A stretch of 15,816 nt of DNA from Pseudomonadota bacterium (GTDB lineage: Bacteria > Desulfobacterota > JADFVX01). Position numbers and translations under genes: made by a program. Of the stretch, positions 6,965-13,963 are shown piece by piece. Location of the stretch: positions 1-15,816 of the forward strand of contig JADFVX010000019.1 of assembly GCA_015222755.1 (NCBI GenBank). The letters run 5' to 3'. The notes under the pieces were generated by a model. It saw only the letters and a list, made by a program, of their open reading frames with translations, searched no databases and was not told the DNA's origin. Position 1 is the first letter of the stretch. Each line of letters begins with the position of its first letter.

Positions 6965-7169
6965 GTTTCCTTATCTCACGAAAGATATTTCTGAAACCTG
7001 CAATAATTCCAATGATCAAAAAAACTATCGTTAGCCAGGGAGCAGTCTCAAACTTCTTGTCGAGATATATTCCTATGGCAAGGCCGATGAAGGTGGAAAC
7101 CACCATCTCGATCCCTATGATAGACAGCTTTGCCAGCTGCCCGATCATTCCCCCGGTCTTTTTATCCAT
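6954..7169 (-). CDS. atpZ: AtpZ/AtpQ-type small Fo accessory protein
   Basis: This 71-aa protein has two membrane helices (about 16-36 and 43-60) separated by the short YLDKKFETAPW loop. That layout is typical of the AtpZ family (F0F1-ATPase gene-1), with G-x-x-x-G-x-x-L/YLD before the loop and P-W-x-T/L-I-x-x-x-x-G-x-x-x-G-F after it. AtpZ proteins stand first in many Fo operons. They have been proposed to assist Fo assembly or to form a Mg/Ca channel with AtpI. It is the first gene after the promoter at 7205-7233, and its ATG is about 29 nt from the predicted transcript start. The ribosome site (GGAAAT) is weak. Its stop overlaps the TTG start of atpI. Confidence 0.85.
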   Translation of the reverse strand: MDKKTGGMIGQLAKLSIIGIEMVVSTFIGLAIGIYLDKKFETAPWLTIVFLIIGIIAGFRNIFREIRKLEH

Positions 7170-7204
7170 ATTTCCAGCCCAAGGTTTAATAAATCAAGTG
7201 GGGG

Positions 7205-7233
7205 AATATAGCAAAGAGGACGCAAAGTGTCAA
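7205..7233 (-). promoter_or_regulatory. Sigma-70 promoter of the Fo operon
   Basis: On the - strand, TTGACA (7233-7228, exact consensus) and TATATT (7210-7205, 5 of 6 bases) are separated by exactly 17 nt. The predicted start is near 7198, giving a 5' leader of about 29 nt before atpZ. This is the best promoter in the window. It means atpZIBE can be transcribed independently of hemL, whose stop is only 88 nt upstream of atpZ. Confidence 0.8.
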
Positions 7234-7257
7234 CAAGAAAACCTTTGATCTAAAAGC

Positions 7258-8541
7258 CTAGAGAGAGGAAAAACTCTTTCCAGCTGCTTCCAGCGTTTTT
7301 TCAATATCCTCTTTGCTGTGTGCCAGTGAGACGAAGCCCGCCTCAAATTGTGAAGGTGCAATGTTGATGCCCTCTTCCAGCATACTGCGGAAGTAGCGGC
7401 CAAACTTCTCCGTATCGGATCTTGCGGCCGATGCGAAATCCACCACTTCACCGTCATTGAAGAACATGCAGGACATGGATCCCACACGTGTAAAAAAGGC
7501 CGGCACACCGGCCTTTTCGGCAATCGCCTTCATGCCATCACCAAGCTGTGCGCTGCGTTCTTCGAGCTGCTCATAGGTGCCCGGCTGCGAAAGGATCTTC
7601 AAGGTCTCGATACCGGCAGTCATGGCAAGCGGATTGCCGGACAGTGTTCCTGCCTGGTAGATAGGTCCGCTTGGGGCCATCTGCGACATCAACTCTTTTT
7701 TACCGCCATAGGCACCGACAGGGAGGCCTCCGCCTATCACCTTGCCTAGGCAGGTGAGATCAGGGGTGACACCGAAACGCTCTTGCGCTCCGCCATAGGC
7801 AACGCGGAAGCCGCTCATCACTTCATCAAATATCAGCACTATACCCTTTGCTGTGCAAATTTCGCGCAGTCCTTCAAGAAAGCCCGGCCTTGGCGCTACA
7901 CATCCCATGTTGCCGGGAAGAGGTTCCACAATGATGCAGGCTATGTTCTGCCCTTCTTCAGCTACAGCTGCCTTTATCGCATCGATGTTGTTGAAGGGGA
8001 CTGTAACGGTGTTTCTGGCATAGTCTGCCGGAACGCCAGGGCTGTCTGGTACTCCGAGAGTTGCTGCACCGGAACCTGCCTTTACCAGCAGACCGTCTGC
8101 ATGCCCGTGATATCCTCCTTCGAACTTGATGATCTTGTCCCTGCCTGTGGCACCCCTGGCAAGGCGTATGGCACTCATTGTTGCCTCAGTGCCGGAGTTG
8201 ACCATACGCACCATCTCGATAGAAGGCACAGCGTCGATTACCATCTGGGCCAGCTCCACCTCAAGCTCGGTAGGTGCACCAAAACTTGTTCCCTTTTCGA
8301 TGACCTTTACAAGCGCCTCGTTAACCTGGGGATGGCAGTGTCCGAGTATCATAGGTCCCCATGAGCAGACATAATCTATATATTCGTTGCCATCCACATC
8401 ATATATTTTTGAGCCTGAGGCACGCTCTATGAATATCGGGTCTCCCCCTACGGACTTGAATGCCCGTACCGGGCTATTGACCCCGCCGGGGATATATTTT
8501 ATCGCTTCTTTAAAGTCGGATGTTGACCTGTCATGCTTCAT
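7258..8541 (-). CDS. hemL: Glutamate-1-semialdehyde 2,1-aminomutase
   Basis: HemL is a pyridoxal-phosphate enzyme that converts glutamate-1-semialdehyde to 5-aminolevulinate, the second step of the C5 route to haem and other tetrapyrroles. The 427-aa length is standard. Visible landmarks are PGGVNSPVRAF near the start, the substrate-gating NSGTEATMSAIRLARG (115-130), EGGYHGHAD, IFDEVMSGFR with D239, the PLP-binding lysine K267 in CLGKVIGGGLPVGAYGG, and QAGTLSGNPLAM. ATG 8541 has GAGG 6 nt upstream. It lies upstream of the Fo operon in the same orientation, but the Fo operon has its own promoter. A C5-pathway enzyme fits a proteobacterium outside the alpha class. No clear terminator follows, so some read-through into atpZ is possible. 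Confidence 0.96.
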   Translation of the reverse strand: MKHDRSTSDFKEAIKYIPGGVNSPVRAFKSVGGDPIFIERASGSKIYDVDGNEYIDYVCSWGPMILGHCHPQVNEALVKVIEKGTSFGAPTELEVELAQMVIDAVPSIEMVRMVNSGTEATMSAIRLARGATGRDKIIKFEGGYHGHADGLLVKAGSGAATLGVPDSPGVPADYARNTVTVPFNNIDAIKAAVAEEGQNIACIIVEPLPGNMGCVAPRPGFLEGLREICTAKGIVLIFDEVMSGFRVAYGGAQERFGVTPDLTCLGKVIGGGLPVGAYGGKKELMSQMAPSGPIYQAGTLSGNPLAMTAGIETLKILSQPGTYEQLEERSAQLGDGMKAIAEKAGVPAFFTRVGSMSCMFFNDGEVVDFASAARSDTEKFGRYFRSMLEEGINIAPSQFEAGFVSLAHSKEDIEKTLEAAGKSFSSL

Positions 8542-8770
8542 AGTTCACCTCGTAATTTGCTATCATTTATTTTAGACCCTAAATGCCTCGTTCTATAGGC
8601 GGAGTCAGAGCGAATGTTTTTTTCTTTGCCAGGCAAGAAAGCCTAAATTGATACCACTTTGCCCCTTTGGCTGTCAAGGTGAAAGGGGGCATCGGAGGCA
8701 TATAGGTATACGCAGCCCTTCAGTGGGGAAAGGTGTAATAGAAAGAGCAGAGCTTAAGGTGTTTTAAAAT
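8542..8770. other. Spacer between the oxidoreductase gene and hemL
   Basis: No gene or known RNA is seen in these 229 nt. They hold a 7-bp inverted repeat (CCCCTTT at 8662-8668 with AAAGGGG at 8682-8688, 13-nt loop) and a smaller TTGCC-A-GGCAA palindrome near 8626-8636. Neither runs into a T-tract in the direction of the - strand genes, so neither looks like an intrinsic terminator. The hemL promoter is expected here. Confidence 0.5.
8648..8677 (-). promoter_or_regulatory. Weak candidate promoter for hemL
   Basis: On the - strand, TTGACA (8677-8672) is followed after 18 nt by TATCAA (8653-8648). The -35 box is exact, the -10 matches 4 of 6 bases and the spacing is one longer than ideal. It would give a leader of about 100 nt before hemL. 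The -35 box lies in the loop of the inverted repeat at 8662-8688. Confidence 0.3.
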
Positions 8771-9781
8771 TTACCGTCCAAGTTTTTCGGCGATATCAAG
8801 TGCCATCGGCTCTATCATGGGCCTGAAACAGTGGATAAATGCGCATGGCTTGTTGCTCTGGGCCAGGGGGCCGGTGAAGTACAGTCCTTTGACAGAGACG
8901 CTTTCACAGAGCTTGTTCACCTTTGGGTAGTTATTTTTGAGTTTCTTGACAGGCATGTTCAGGAATCCGGGCATGTGGGGATTGTAGCCCGTAGCGAATA
9001 TGATCTCGTCAAAAGATGAAAAGGTCCCGTCACTGAAGCTTACCTCTCCTCCATTGATACTACTGACCTCTGTATTTTCCTTAAGCTCTATTATCTTGAA
9101 TTTTATAAGTTCCTTGAGCAGGCTCTCAGACAGTCCCCGTATGTCCTTGAGGTTGTTCGTTCTGCTGAAAAATTTAAGTCTGCCACGCGTTGCAAAGGTC
9201 ACACGGGCTATCCCGGACAGTTCTACCGTCAGTTCTGCCCCTGAATTTCCGGCACCTACAATAAGTACCTTCTTACCGCGATAGGCCTCGAAGCCTTTGT
9301 AGTTTTGTGAGTGGACGACTCGGGAATTGCCTTTTATACCTTCTGCGTCCGGAAGGCGGGGATTGCCTGCGATTCCTGTAGCAACAACGAGAATGTCGGA
9401 AAGGTAAAAGCTGCCGTCTTCTGTACTAAGCTCAAACTTCCCCTTAGATTGACGAACCGACTGGACAGTACATTTCTCCTTAACGGCAAGGCTGTTCTCT
9501 TTGCTGAATTTTTCGAGATAATCTATAAATTCATCTTTAAGGGCAAAGGGGCCATTAAGTTTGACCATAGACCAGACAGGGTTATCGAATGTAAGGGAGG
9601 TCATATCGTGAGAGGCTACCGCAGGAGAGAGCATTACCATACCCTCACGCATATCGCGCCATGACTGACCTATATTCTCTCTCTCCAGCACCAGGGATGA
9701 CACACCGAAGCGCTTTAACATGCAGGCGGTAAGAAGGCCTGCCGGGCCTCCCCCAATTATGAGAACATCTTCTTTTTTCAT
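8771..9781 (-). CDS. FAD/NAD(P)-dependent oxidoreductase, flavin-monooxygenase-like
   Basis: The 336-aa protein has two dinucleotide-binding folds. The FAD site is VLIIGGGPAG (6-15) at the N-terminus, with an acidic strand end at VLERE. The NAD(P) site is VLIVGAGNSGAE (172-183). ATG (134-136) and IIFATGYNP (260-268) are the linking motifs typical of flavin monooxygenases and related reductases. A segment before the second fold (SRVVHSQNYKG) loosely resembles the FMO signature around H and Y. No redox-active CxxC is present, so it is not a thioredoxin reductase. ATG 9781 is chosen because GAGG lies 6 nt upstream; the ATG four codons earlier has none. It follows ubiA almost without a gap, which suggests a role with a prenylated product. 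The substrate is unknown. Confidence 0.85.
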   Translation of the reverse strand: MKKEDVLIIGGGPAGLLTACMLKRFGVSSLVLERENIGQSWRDMREGMVMLSPAVASHDMTSLTFDNPVWSMVKLNGPFALKDEFIDYLEKFSKENSLAVKEKCTVQSVRQSKGKFELSTEDGSFYLSDILVVATGIAGNPRLPDAEGIKGNSRVVHSQNYKGFEAYRGKKVLIVGAGNSGAELTVELSGIARVTFATRGRLKFFSRTNNLKDIRGLSESLLKELIKFKIIELKENTEVSSINGGEVSFSDGTFSSFDEIIFATGYNPHMPGFLNMPVKKLKNNYPKVNKLCESVSVKGLYFTGPLAQSNKPCAFIHCFRPMIEPMALDIAEKLGR

Positions 9782-9794
9782 ACTGGGCCTCATA

Positions 9795-10691
9795 CTATAA
9801 AAAGTAATTTCCTATAACACCGGCAAGTATTATAAAGCCTGCAAGGACATTGGACTTGAAGGAACGGAAGGCCGTCTCCCTGTCCATACCACCAACGGTG
9901 AGTAGCACCTGCCAGACAAAGAAGGCTGAAGCTATGATGAGTGAAATATAATAAACTAAGCCGAGGCCCGCGCTAATGCCAACTCCTATGAGGAGCAAAA
10001 TCGTTGCGGCAAAAAAAACTGCCACCACCTCTTTTACATGGCGGCCAAACAAAATAGCCGTGGATTTGACTCCCACCTTGAGATCGTCTTCAATATCCAT
10101 CATGGCGTAGATAGTATCATAGGCGACGGCCCAGGTGGCTGTAGCCAGGAACACGAGAAAGGCCGGCACTGCCACCTCGTTTCGTACAGCAGCCCAGACT
10201 ATAACAGAGCCCCAGCCGAAGGCTATGCCCAAAAAGACCTGCGGGAAAGAGACATATCTCTTCGTAAAGGGGTAAAGTATGACGAAGAAAAGGCAGCAGA
10301 CGGAAAGCATAATTGCCAGCTTATTAAAATAAAGGGTGAGGAGAGCTGCAAAAAGAACTGTCACTACAAATACTGCCACAGCCTGGGGGAATCTCATCCT
10401 GCCCGAGGCGAGAGGCCGCTCCTTTGTACGATCTACATGGGGGTCAAATTCACGGTCGGCTATGTCATTGATAGCGCAACCGGCACTTCTCATAAGAAAT
10501 GCTCCGAAGATAATAATGAAGACAAGCAGAGGATCGGGTCTGCCCTCGGAGGCGATAAAGAGCGTCCAAAGGGCGGGCAGTAGTACCAAAAATGTACCAT
10601 ACTGTTTCTCCAGCCTGAGCAGGGCAGCCACTGCCGATAGAGAAGGGAGGAAATGCTTCTCTTCTTCTTCTCCTGTTACCTCTTTCATCAC
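9795..10691 (-). CDS. ubiA: UbiA-family prenyltransferase (4-hydroxybenzoate polyprenyltransferase-like)
   Basis: UbiA enzymes attach a polyprenyl chain to an aromatic ring in the membrane. The 298-aa protein has about eight to nine membrane helices and both aspartate-rich motifs that bind Mg-diphosphate: N75-D76-x-x-D79-x-x-x-D83 followed by the RTKERPLASG loop, and YDTIYAMMDIEDD (191-203) followed by VGVKSTA. It is closest in character to the 4-hydroxybenzoate group, which includes MqnP of the futalosine menaquinone pathway in anaerobes; which one cannot be decided here. Translation may start at GTG 10691 or the next codon, ATG 10688; AAGGAG lies 10-13 nt upstream. The gene leads a two-gene unit with the oxidoreductase, whose first in-frame ATG is 1 nt past the ubiA stop. 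Confidence 0.93.
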   Translation of the reverse strand: MMKEVTGEEEEKHFLPSLSAVAALLRLEKQYGTFLVLLPALWTLFIASEGRPDPLLVFIIIFGAFLMRSAGCAINDIADREFDPHVDRTKERPLASGRMRFPQAVAVFVVTVLFAALLTLYFNKLAIMLSVCCLFFVILYPFTKRYVSFPQVFLGIAFGWGSVIVWAAVRNEVAVPAFLVFLATATWAVAYDTIYAMMDIEDDLKVGVKSTAILFGRHVKEVVAVFFAATILLLIGVGISAGLGLVYYISLIIASAFFVWQVLLTVGGMDRETAFRSFKSNVLAGFIILAGVIGNYFL

Positions 10692-10725
10692 TTCAAAAAA
10701 ACTCCTTTTTTAATAGTCCTTCCAT

Positions 10726-10753
10726 AGGATACGAAATCTGCAAGGCTTGTCAA
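10726..10753 (-). promoter_or_regulatory. Promoter of the ubiA-oxidoreductase unit
   Basis: On the - strand, TTGACA (10753-10748) is followed after 16 nt by TATCCT (10731-10726). The predicted start near 10719 gives a leader of about 28 nt, with AAGGAG just before the ubiA start. The -10 box matches 4 of 6 bases. Confidence 0.5.
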
Positions 10754-10783
10754 GCGAACTCTTCCAGGGAAGATTAAAGAAAC

Positions 10784-10813
10784 TTGACAGTCCTTGGGAA
10801 ATAGTATCATAAT
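10784..10813 (+). promoter_or_regulatory. Promoter of the tetR-efflux operon
   Basis: TTGACA (10784-10789) and CATAAT (10808-10813, 5 of 6 bases) are separated by 18 nt. The predicted start near 10820 gives a leader of about 84 nt before the GTG start of the regulator. It faces away from the ubiA promoter, whose -35 box is 30 nt to the left. Confidence 0.55.
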
Positions 10814-10821
10814 GAAAGGTG

Positions 10822-10835
10822 AGTGATTAATCGCT
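10822..10835. promoter_or_regulatory. Candidate operator for the TetR-family regulator
   Basis: AGTGATTAATCGCT is a 14-bp palindrome with one mismatched pair and a perfect GATTAATC core. It starts at the predicted transcript start of the efflux operon. TetR-family dimers bind such palindromes next to their own promoters, so autorepression is plausible, but this is inferred from position and symmetry alone. Confidence 0.35.
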
Positions 10836-10903
10836 TTCTTTTTAAGTTGTTTTCCAGCTTAAATATATGACAATCAAAATCAGAGGGACAGAGGGAGGAA
10901 GTC

Positions 10904-11518
10904 GTGGGTAAACCACATGAGGAAAGGAAAGAGGAAATTATTAGAAAGACGCTCGAACTGGCTGCGGACAAGGGGGTAACGCGTCTGACGACCCAGGCGA
11001 TTGCCGACCGGGTTGGAATCGCGCAGTCGACCATATTTAAGCATTTCAAGACTCGCGATGCCATACTCGGTGCCGCAATCAAGTGGATATCGAGCCAGAT
11101 TTTCAGCCTCCTCGAACAGACCTCAAAGGAGTCAAGCTCCCCCCGAGAGCGGCTGCACCATCTCATCAACCGGCATCTCACCCTGGTGAGTAAACATAAG
11201 GGGCTGCCCCGTCTACTCTTCTCAGATCGGCTCCATTTGGAATCTCCACATCTTAAAAAAGCGGTTCAGCAGGTAATGAGCACCTATATGAAGCGGGTTT
11301 CGGAGATTATCCGTGAAGGAATTGAGGAGGGGCAGTTCCGCAATGATGCAGACCCTGAAGAAACGGCCCGTTGTTTTGTCGCTCTGCTCCAGGGGCTTAT
11401 AGTACGTTGGTCCATCTTTGATTTTTCATTCCCCATTGAAAAAGAGGGTGAGGAGCTATGGCGTTTTCTCTGGTCGTCACTTGCCCCTTCACAGGAAGAA
11501 GACAGGGACCCTTTATGA
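10904..11518 (+). CDS. TetR-family transcriptional regulator
   Basis: The 204-aa protein has the N-terminal TetR helix-turn-helix at about residues 10-56, with the conserved A-x-x-G-V-x-x-L/T-T, IADRVGIAQSTIFKHF recognition helices and the K-x-x-A-I/L turn after it. The rest is the variable ligand-binding and dimer domain, which includes the LLFSDR and ALLQGLIVRW segments seen in many efflux regulators. It probably represses the operon and is released by a pump substrate. The start is GTG 10904, with GGGAGGA 5 nt upstream. Its TGA overlaps the ATG of the outer-membrane protein gene (ATGA), so the regulator is the first gene of the operon it probably controls. The ligand is unknown. Confidence 0.93.
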   Translation: MGKPHEERKEEIIRKTLELAADKGVTRLTTQAIADRVGIAQSTIFKHFKTRDAILGAAIKWISSQIFSLLEQTSKESSSPRERLHHLINRHLTLVSKHKGLPRLLFSDRLHLESPHLKKAVQQVMSTYMKRVSEIIREGIEEGQFRNDADPEETARCFVALLQGLIVRWSIFDFSFPIEKEGEELWRFLWSSLAPSQEEDRDPL

Positions 11519-12822
11519 GACATGCTGTTCTGCTGACAATATTTCTTGTCCTCCTCCAGGTTAATGCTTGGGCAGAAGAGGAAGCGGTGAAAGGAAATAT
11601 TCTGACGCTGCAAACATGCATTGACAAGACGCTGGCTTCGCACCCGGATATCAGGAAACTGCTTTTTGAAGTGGAAGAAAAAAATGCCGCTATAACATCC
11701 AGCAAAGCAGCCATTCTTCCACAGATTTTTGTCAGTGCAGAATATGACCCGATAAAAACCTTCGTGATGCCGCAAAACGGGCGCTTTTTGACTGATGACC
11801 ATACCGCCTGGCGGGCAGGCATCGGCCTGACACAAAAAATTTACGATTTTGGTAGCAGCCGAGGCAGGATCAAGGCATCTAAGCTCTCGAAAAAGATGGC
11901 CGCACTCTCACTAAAAGAAGCAAAGAGGCTTTTGATTTACAATGTCCAGACTCTTTACGATGCGCTTCTTCTGCAAAAAGCGGCAATGAAGGCAAGAGAA
12001 GAAGATATCAAAAACAAAGAAGCGCTCTACCTCCAGGCTCAGGAACTGGTAAAAAACGGACTGAAAACCAAGGCGGATGAGGCGAGCGTTCTGGCATCTG
12101 TTTACAGTGCCAAAGATGCCTATTTCGGCGCAAAATCAGCATTTTTGAAGGCAAGGGTTTTAATGGAGCTTTATACCGGTGAAACCATTGCTATCGATAC
12201 GGAGTATGAGGATTTGCTCGAAAAAAGAAGCCTCATCGAACTGGGCCCTAAGGAAGAGAAAGAGTTGAATGCGATCTTTTTGGATAAAAACAGCAAAATG
12301 CAGATTCAGAAGCAGGCCATACGCCAGAGCGAGGCCTTGCTGGCATCTGCTAAAGGCGAGCGATACGGAACGATAGATGCCGTAGCTTCCTATACGAGGG
12401 AATCCAATTTTTCAGACTATGATACTTCAATGGCAGGGCTAAAAGTAGAGATCCCGATCTTTACCGGTGGCCTTCTAAAAGCGAGGGTAGCCCAGGCAAG
12501 AGCCTCTGCGGCTCAGGCAAAAGAGGCCTTCTCCTTGCAAAAACTCAAACTGCTAAGTGAGTTCGAAGGGACATTGATCGACCTGCACCGGGCTGAGGCC
12601 GGTATACAGGCAAGGAAAGCAGGGATGGCTGCGGCCAGAGAGGCGAGCGATTTGATGGCGGCACGCTACCGGGAGGGACTGTCCACCTATGTAGAAGTAC
12701 TTGGTGCGACGGCTCAGCACCTGGATGCGAAACTGGGGCTATTGCAGGCACGCAACAACAAAAGCAAGGCCCTTTACTATATCGACTACCTTATGGCAAG
12801 AGGAGAGAACGCTCATGAATAA
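11515..12822 (+). CDS. TolC-like outer-membrane efflux protein
   Basis: TolC-family proteins form a trimeric tunnel through the outer membrane and periplasm for exporters. The 435-aa product begins with a signal peptide (MRHAVLLTIFLVLLQVNAWA, cut before EE). Two outer-membrane-efflux halves follow, each a pair of long alpha-helices rich in A, K, Q and E, with beta segments around residues 65-115 and 285-325 (the latter with VEIPIFTGG, a typical strand). The second half ends in the usual YREGLSTYVEVLGA motif. ATG 11515 is chosen because it starts the signal peptide and overlaps the tetR stop. An ATG at 11458 in the same frame lies inside tetR and would put non-signal residues in front. No lipobox is seen. 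It partners the next three genes. Confidence 0.92.
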   Translation: MRHAVLLTIFLVLLQVNAWAEEEAVKGNILTLQTCIDKTLASHPDIRKLLFEVEEKNAAITSSKAAILPQIFVSAEYDPIKTFVMPQNGRFLTDDHTAWRAGIGLTQKIYDFGSSRGRIKASKLSKKMAALSLKEAKRLLIYNVQTLYDALLLQKAAMKAREEDIKNKEALYLQAQELVKNGLKTKADEASVLASVYSAKDAYFGAKSAFLKARVLMELYTGETIAIDTEYEDLLEKRSLIELGPKEEKELNAIFLDKNSKMQIQKQAIRQSEALLASAKGERYGTIDAVASYTRESNFSDYDTSMAGLKVEIPIFTGGLLKARVAQARASAAQAKEAFSLQKLKLLSEFEGTLIDLHRAEAGIQARKAGMAAAREASDLMAARYREGLSTYVEVLGATAQHLDAKLGLLQARNNKSKALYYIDYLMARGENAHE

Positions 12823-13963
12823 AACTTGGATCAAGTACGTATTGGCAGCTGTTTTGTTGTTCGTTGGCGCCTCACTTTTTTACCAAAAGCTCTATATTCC
12901 AAAAAGGACATTTAAAACAGTTTCGCCTGTACGGGGAGATCTTGAAGTGAAGGTCTTTGGTATCGGAGAGGTGGACGCTAAAAATATCTACATTATCAGT
13001 TCTCAAACCGGCGGAAAACTTGATGGAGTATACAAAGATCAGGGTGAATGGGTAAAATATGGGGATCTTCTTGCCGTTATCGATCCTGTGGATTTGAAGG
13101 CAAAGCTTGCTGAAAACCAAGCCGCTTATCAAAAAGCTCTTCTGGAAATCGAAGCGACGAAAAAAGAGTATGCCCTGAGTGAAGAGCGTTACAAACTGGC
13201 GCTGCTCACTTACGAGCGCTATGACAGGCTTTATCAAAAAAAGTATATTGCACAAGCTGAATACGATAAGGCCAAAACCGAGATGCTTATATCAAAACTT
13301 CAGTTGCAGAGCTATGCCGTAAGGATTCGCTCGGGCGAAGCAGAGACGTCCAGACTGCTTCAAAGCATAAAGGGAGTCAAAGCGAAGCTTAAATCTCTTC
13401 AGATCCACTCGCCCATCGATGGGTATGTGATCGTCAGAGAGGCTGAGACCTCCGAAACAGTAATGCCTTCGCAGCCCATCATGAGAATCGTCGATCCTGA
13501 AACCCTCTGGGTACGCACCTATATCGACGAGCGCATCAGCGGTGATATTCGCACCGGACAGCTGGCAAAGATCACGCTACGCTCGCAGCCTGACCGCCCC
13601 TTTCCCGGCCATGTGAGGCGTATCAATACCATCAGTGATGCCGTGACTGGGGAGCGCGTAGTCGAGATAAGCTTTGACGAAATACCAATACCATTTTTTA
13701 CCAATGAACAGGCTGAGGTGCATATTAGTGTCAAAACCCTCTCCAATATTCTTAAAATCCCAGCATCTCTCATTGTCTCCTATGGCGAAAAGAAGGGCGT
13801 CTGGATTGTAAATGACGGAGCGGCACATTTTAAGGCCCTTGAAATTATTGCACAAAACAATGATGAGCTTGCCCTTGGCTCTGGCATCGACGAAGATAGC
13901 CGTATCATCCTTCCAGAGGCCCACAAAAAAACACTCCATGAAGGGATGAGTATACGCTTATGA
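12815..13963 (+). CDS. Membrane-fusion (periplasmic adaptor) protein of the ABC exporter
   Basis: This protein links the inner-membrane exporter to the TolC tunnel. The 382-aa product has a membrane anchor at about residues 5-23 with no lipobox cysteine. The lipoyl half-motifs are ISSQTGGKLDGVYKDQGEWVK (about 60-80) and LQIHSPIDGYVI. Between them is a long coiled-coil hairpin (about 92-195) rich in A, E, K, L and Q. A beta-barrel (WVRTYIDE onward) and a membrane-proximal domain (IPASLIVSYGEKKGVWIV) follow. The start is ATG 12815, with AGGAG about 9 nt upstream, overlapping the tolC-like stop by 8 nt. An earlier in-frame ATG at 12701 is buried in the previous gene and has no such support. Architecture resembles MacA and DevB adaptors. 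Confidence 0.92.
   Translation: MNKTWIKYVLAAVLLFVGASLFYQKLYIPKRTFKTVSPVRGDLEVKVFGIGEVDAKNIYIISSQTGGKLDGVYKDQGEWVKYGDLLAVIDPVDLKAKLAENQAAYQKALLEIEATKKEYALSEERYKLALLTYERYDRLYQKKYIAQAEYDKAKTEMLISKLQLQSYAVRIRSGEAETSRLLQSIKGVKAKLKSLQIHSPIDGYVIVREAETSETVMPSQPIMRIVDPETLWVRTYIDERISGDIRTGQLAKITLRSQPDRPFPGHVRRINTISDAVTGERVVEISFDEIPIPFFTNEQAEVHISVKTLSNILKIPASLIVSYGEKKGVWIVNDGAAHFKALEIIAQNNDELALGSGIDEDSRIILPEAHKKTLHEGMSIRL

Noticed and set aside
7783..8364. 193-codon open frame on the + strand
   Set aside because: It lies wholly opposite hemL, which is certain, and its product is rich in Cys, His and Ser in a way typical of a shadow frame.
8661..8690. Inverted repeat as terminator of the oxidoreductase gene
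   Set aside because: The loop is 13 nt and no T-tract follows on the - strand; it also lies about 80 nt past the stop.
8542..8770. Possible riboswitch or small RNA upstream of hemL
   Set aside because: I looked for c-di-GMP, cobalamin and fluoride riboswitch cores and found none; the hairpins are short and not followed by T-runs.
10038..10583. 181-codon open frame on the + strand
   Set aside because: It is antisense to ubiA; the product has no hydrophobic core or known motif and no ribosome site was evident.
11458..11514. Upstream ATG for the tolC-like gene
   Set aside because: It would place non-signal residues ahead of a clear signal peptide and sits inside tetR.
11284..11835. 183-codon open frame on the - strand
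   Set aside because: It runs opposite the end of tetR and the start of the tolC-like gene, both well supported.
12701..12814. Upstream ATG for the adaptor gene
   Set aside because: It adds 38 residues encoded inside the tolC-like gene before an otherwise normal membrane anchor; ATG 12815 has a ribosome site.
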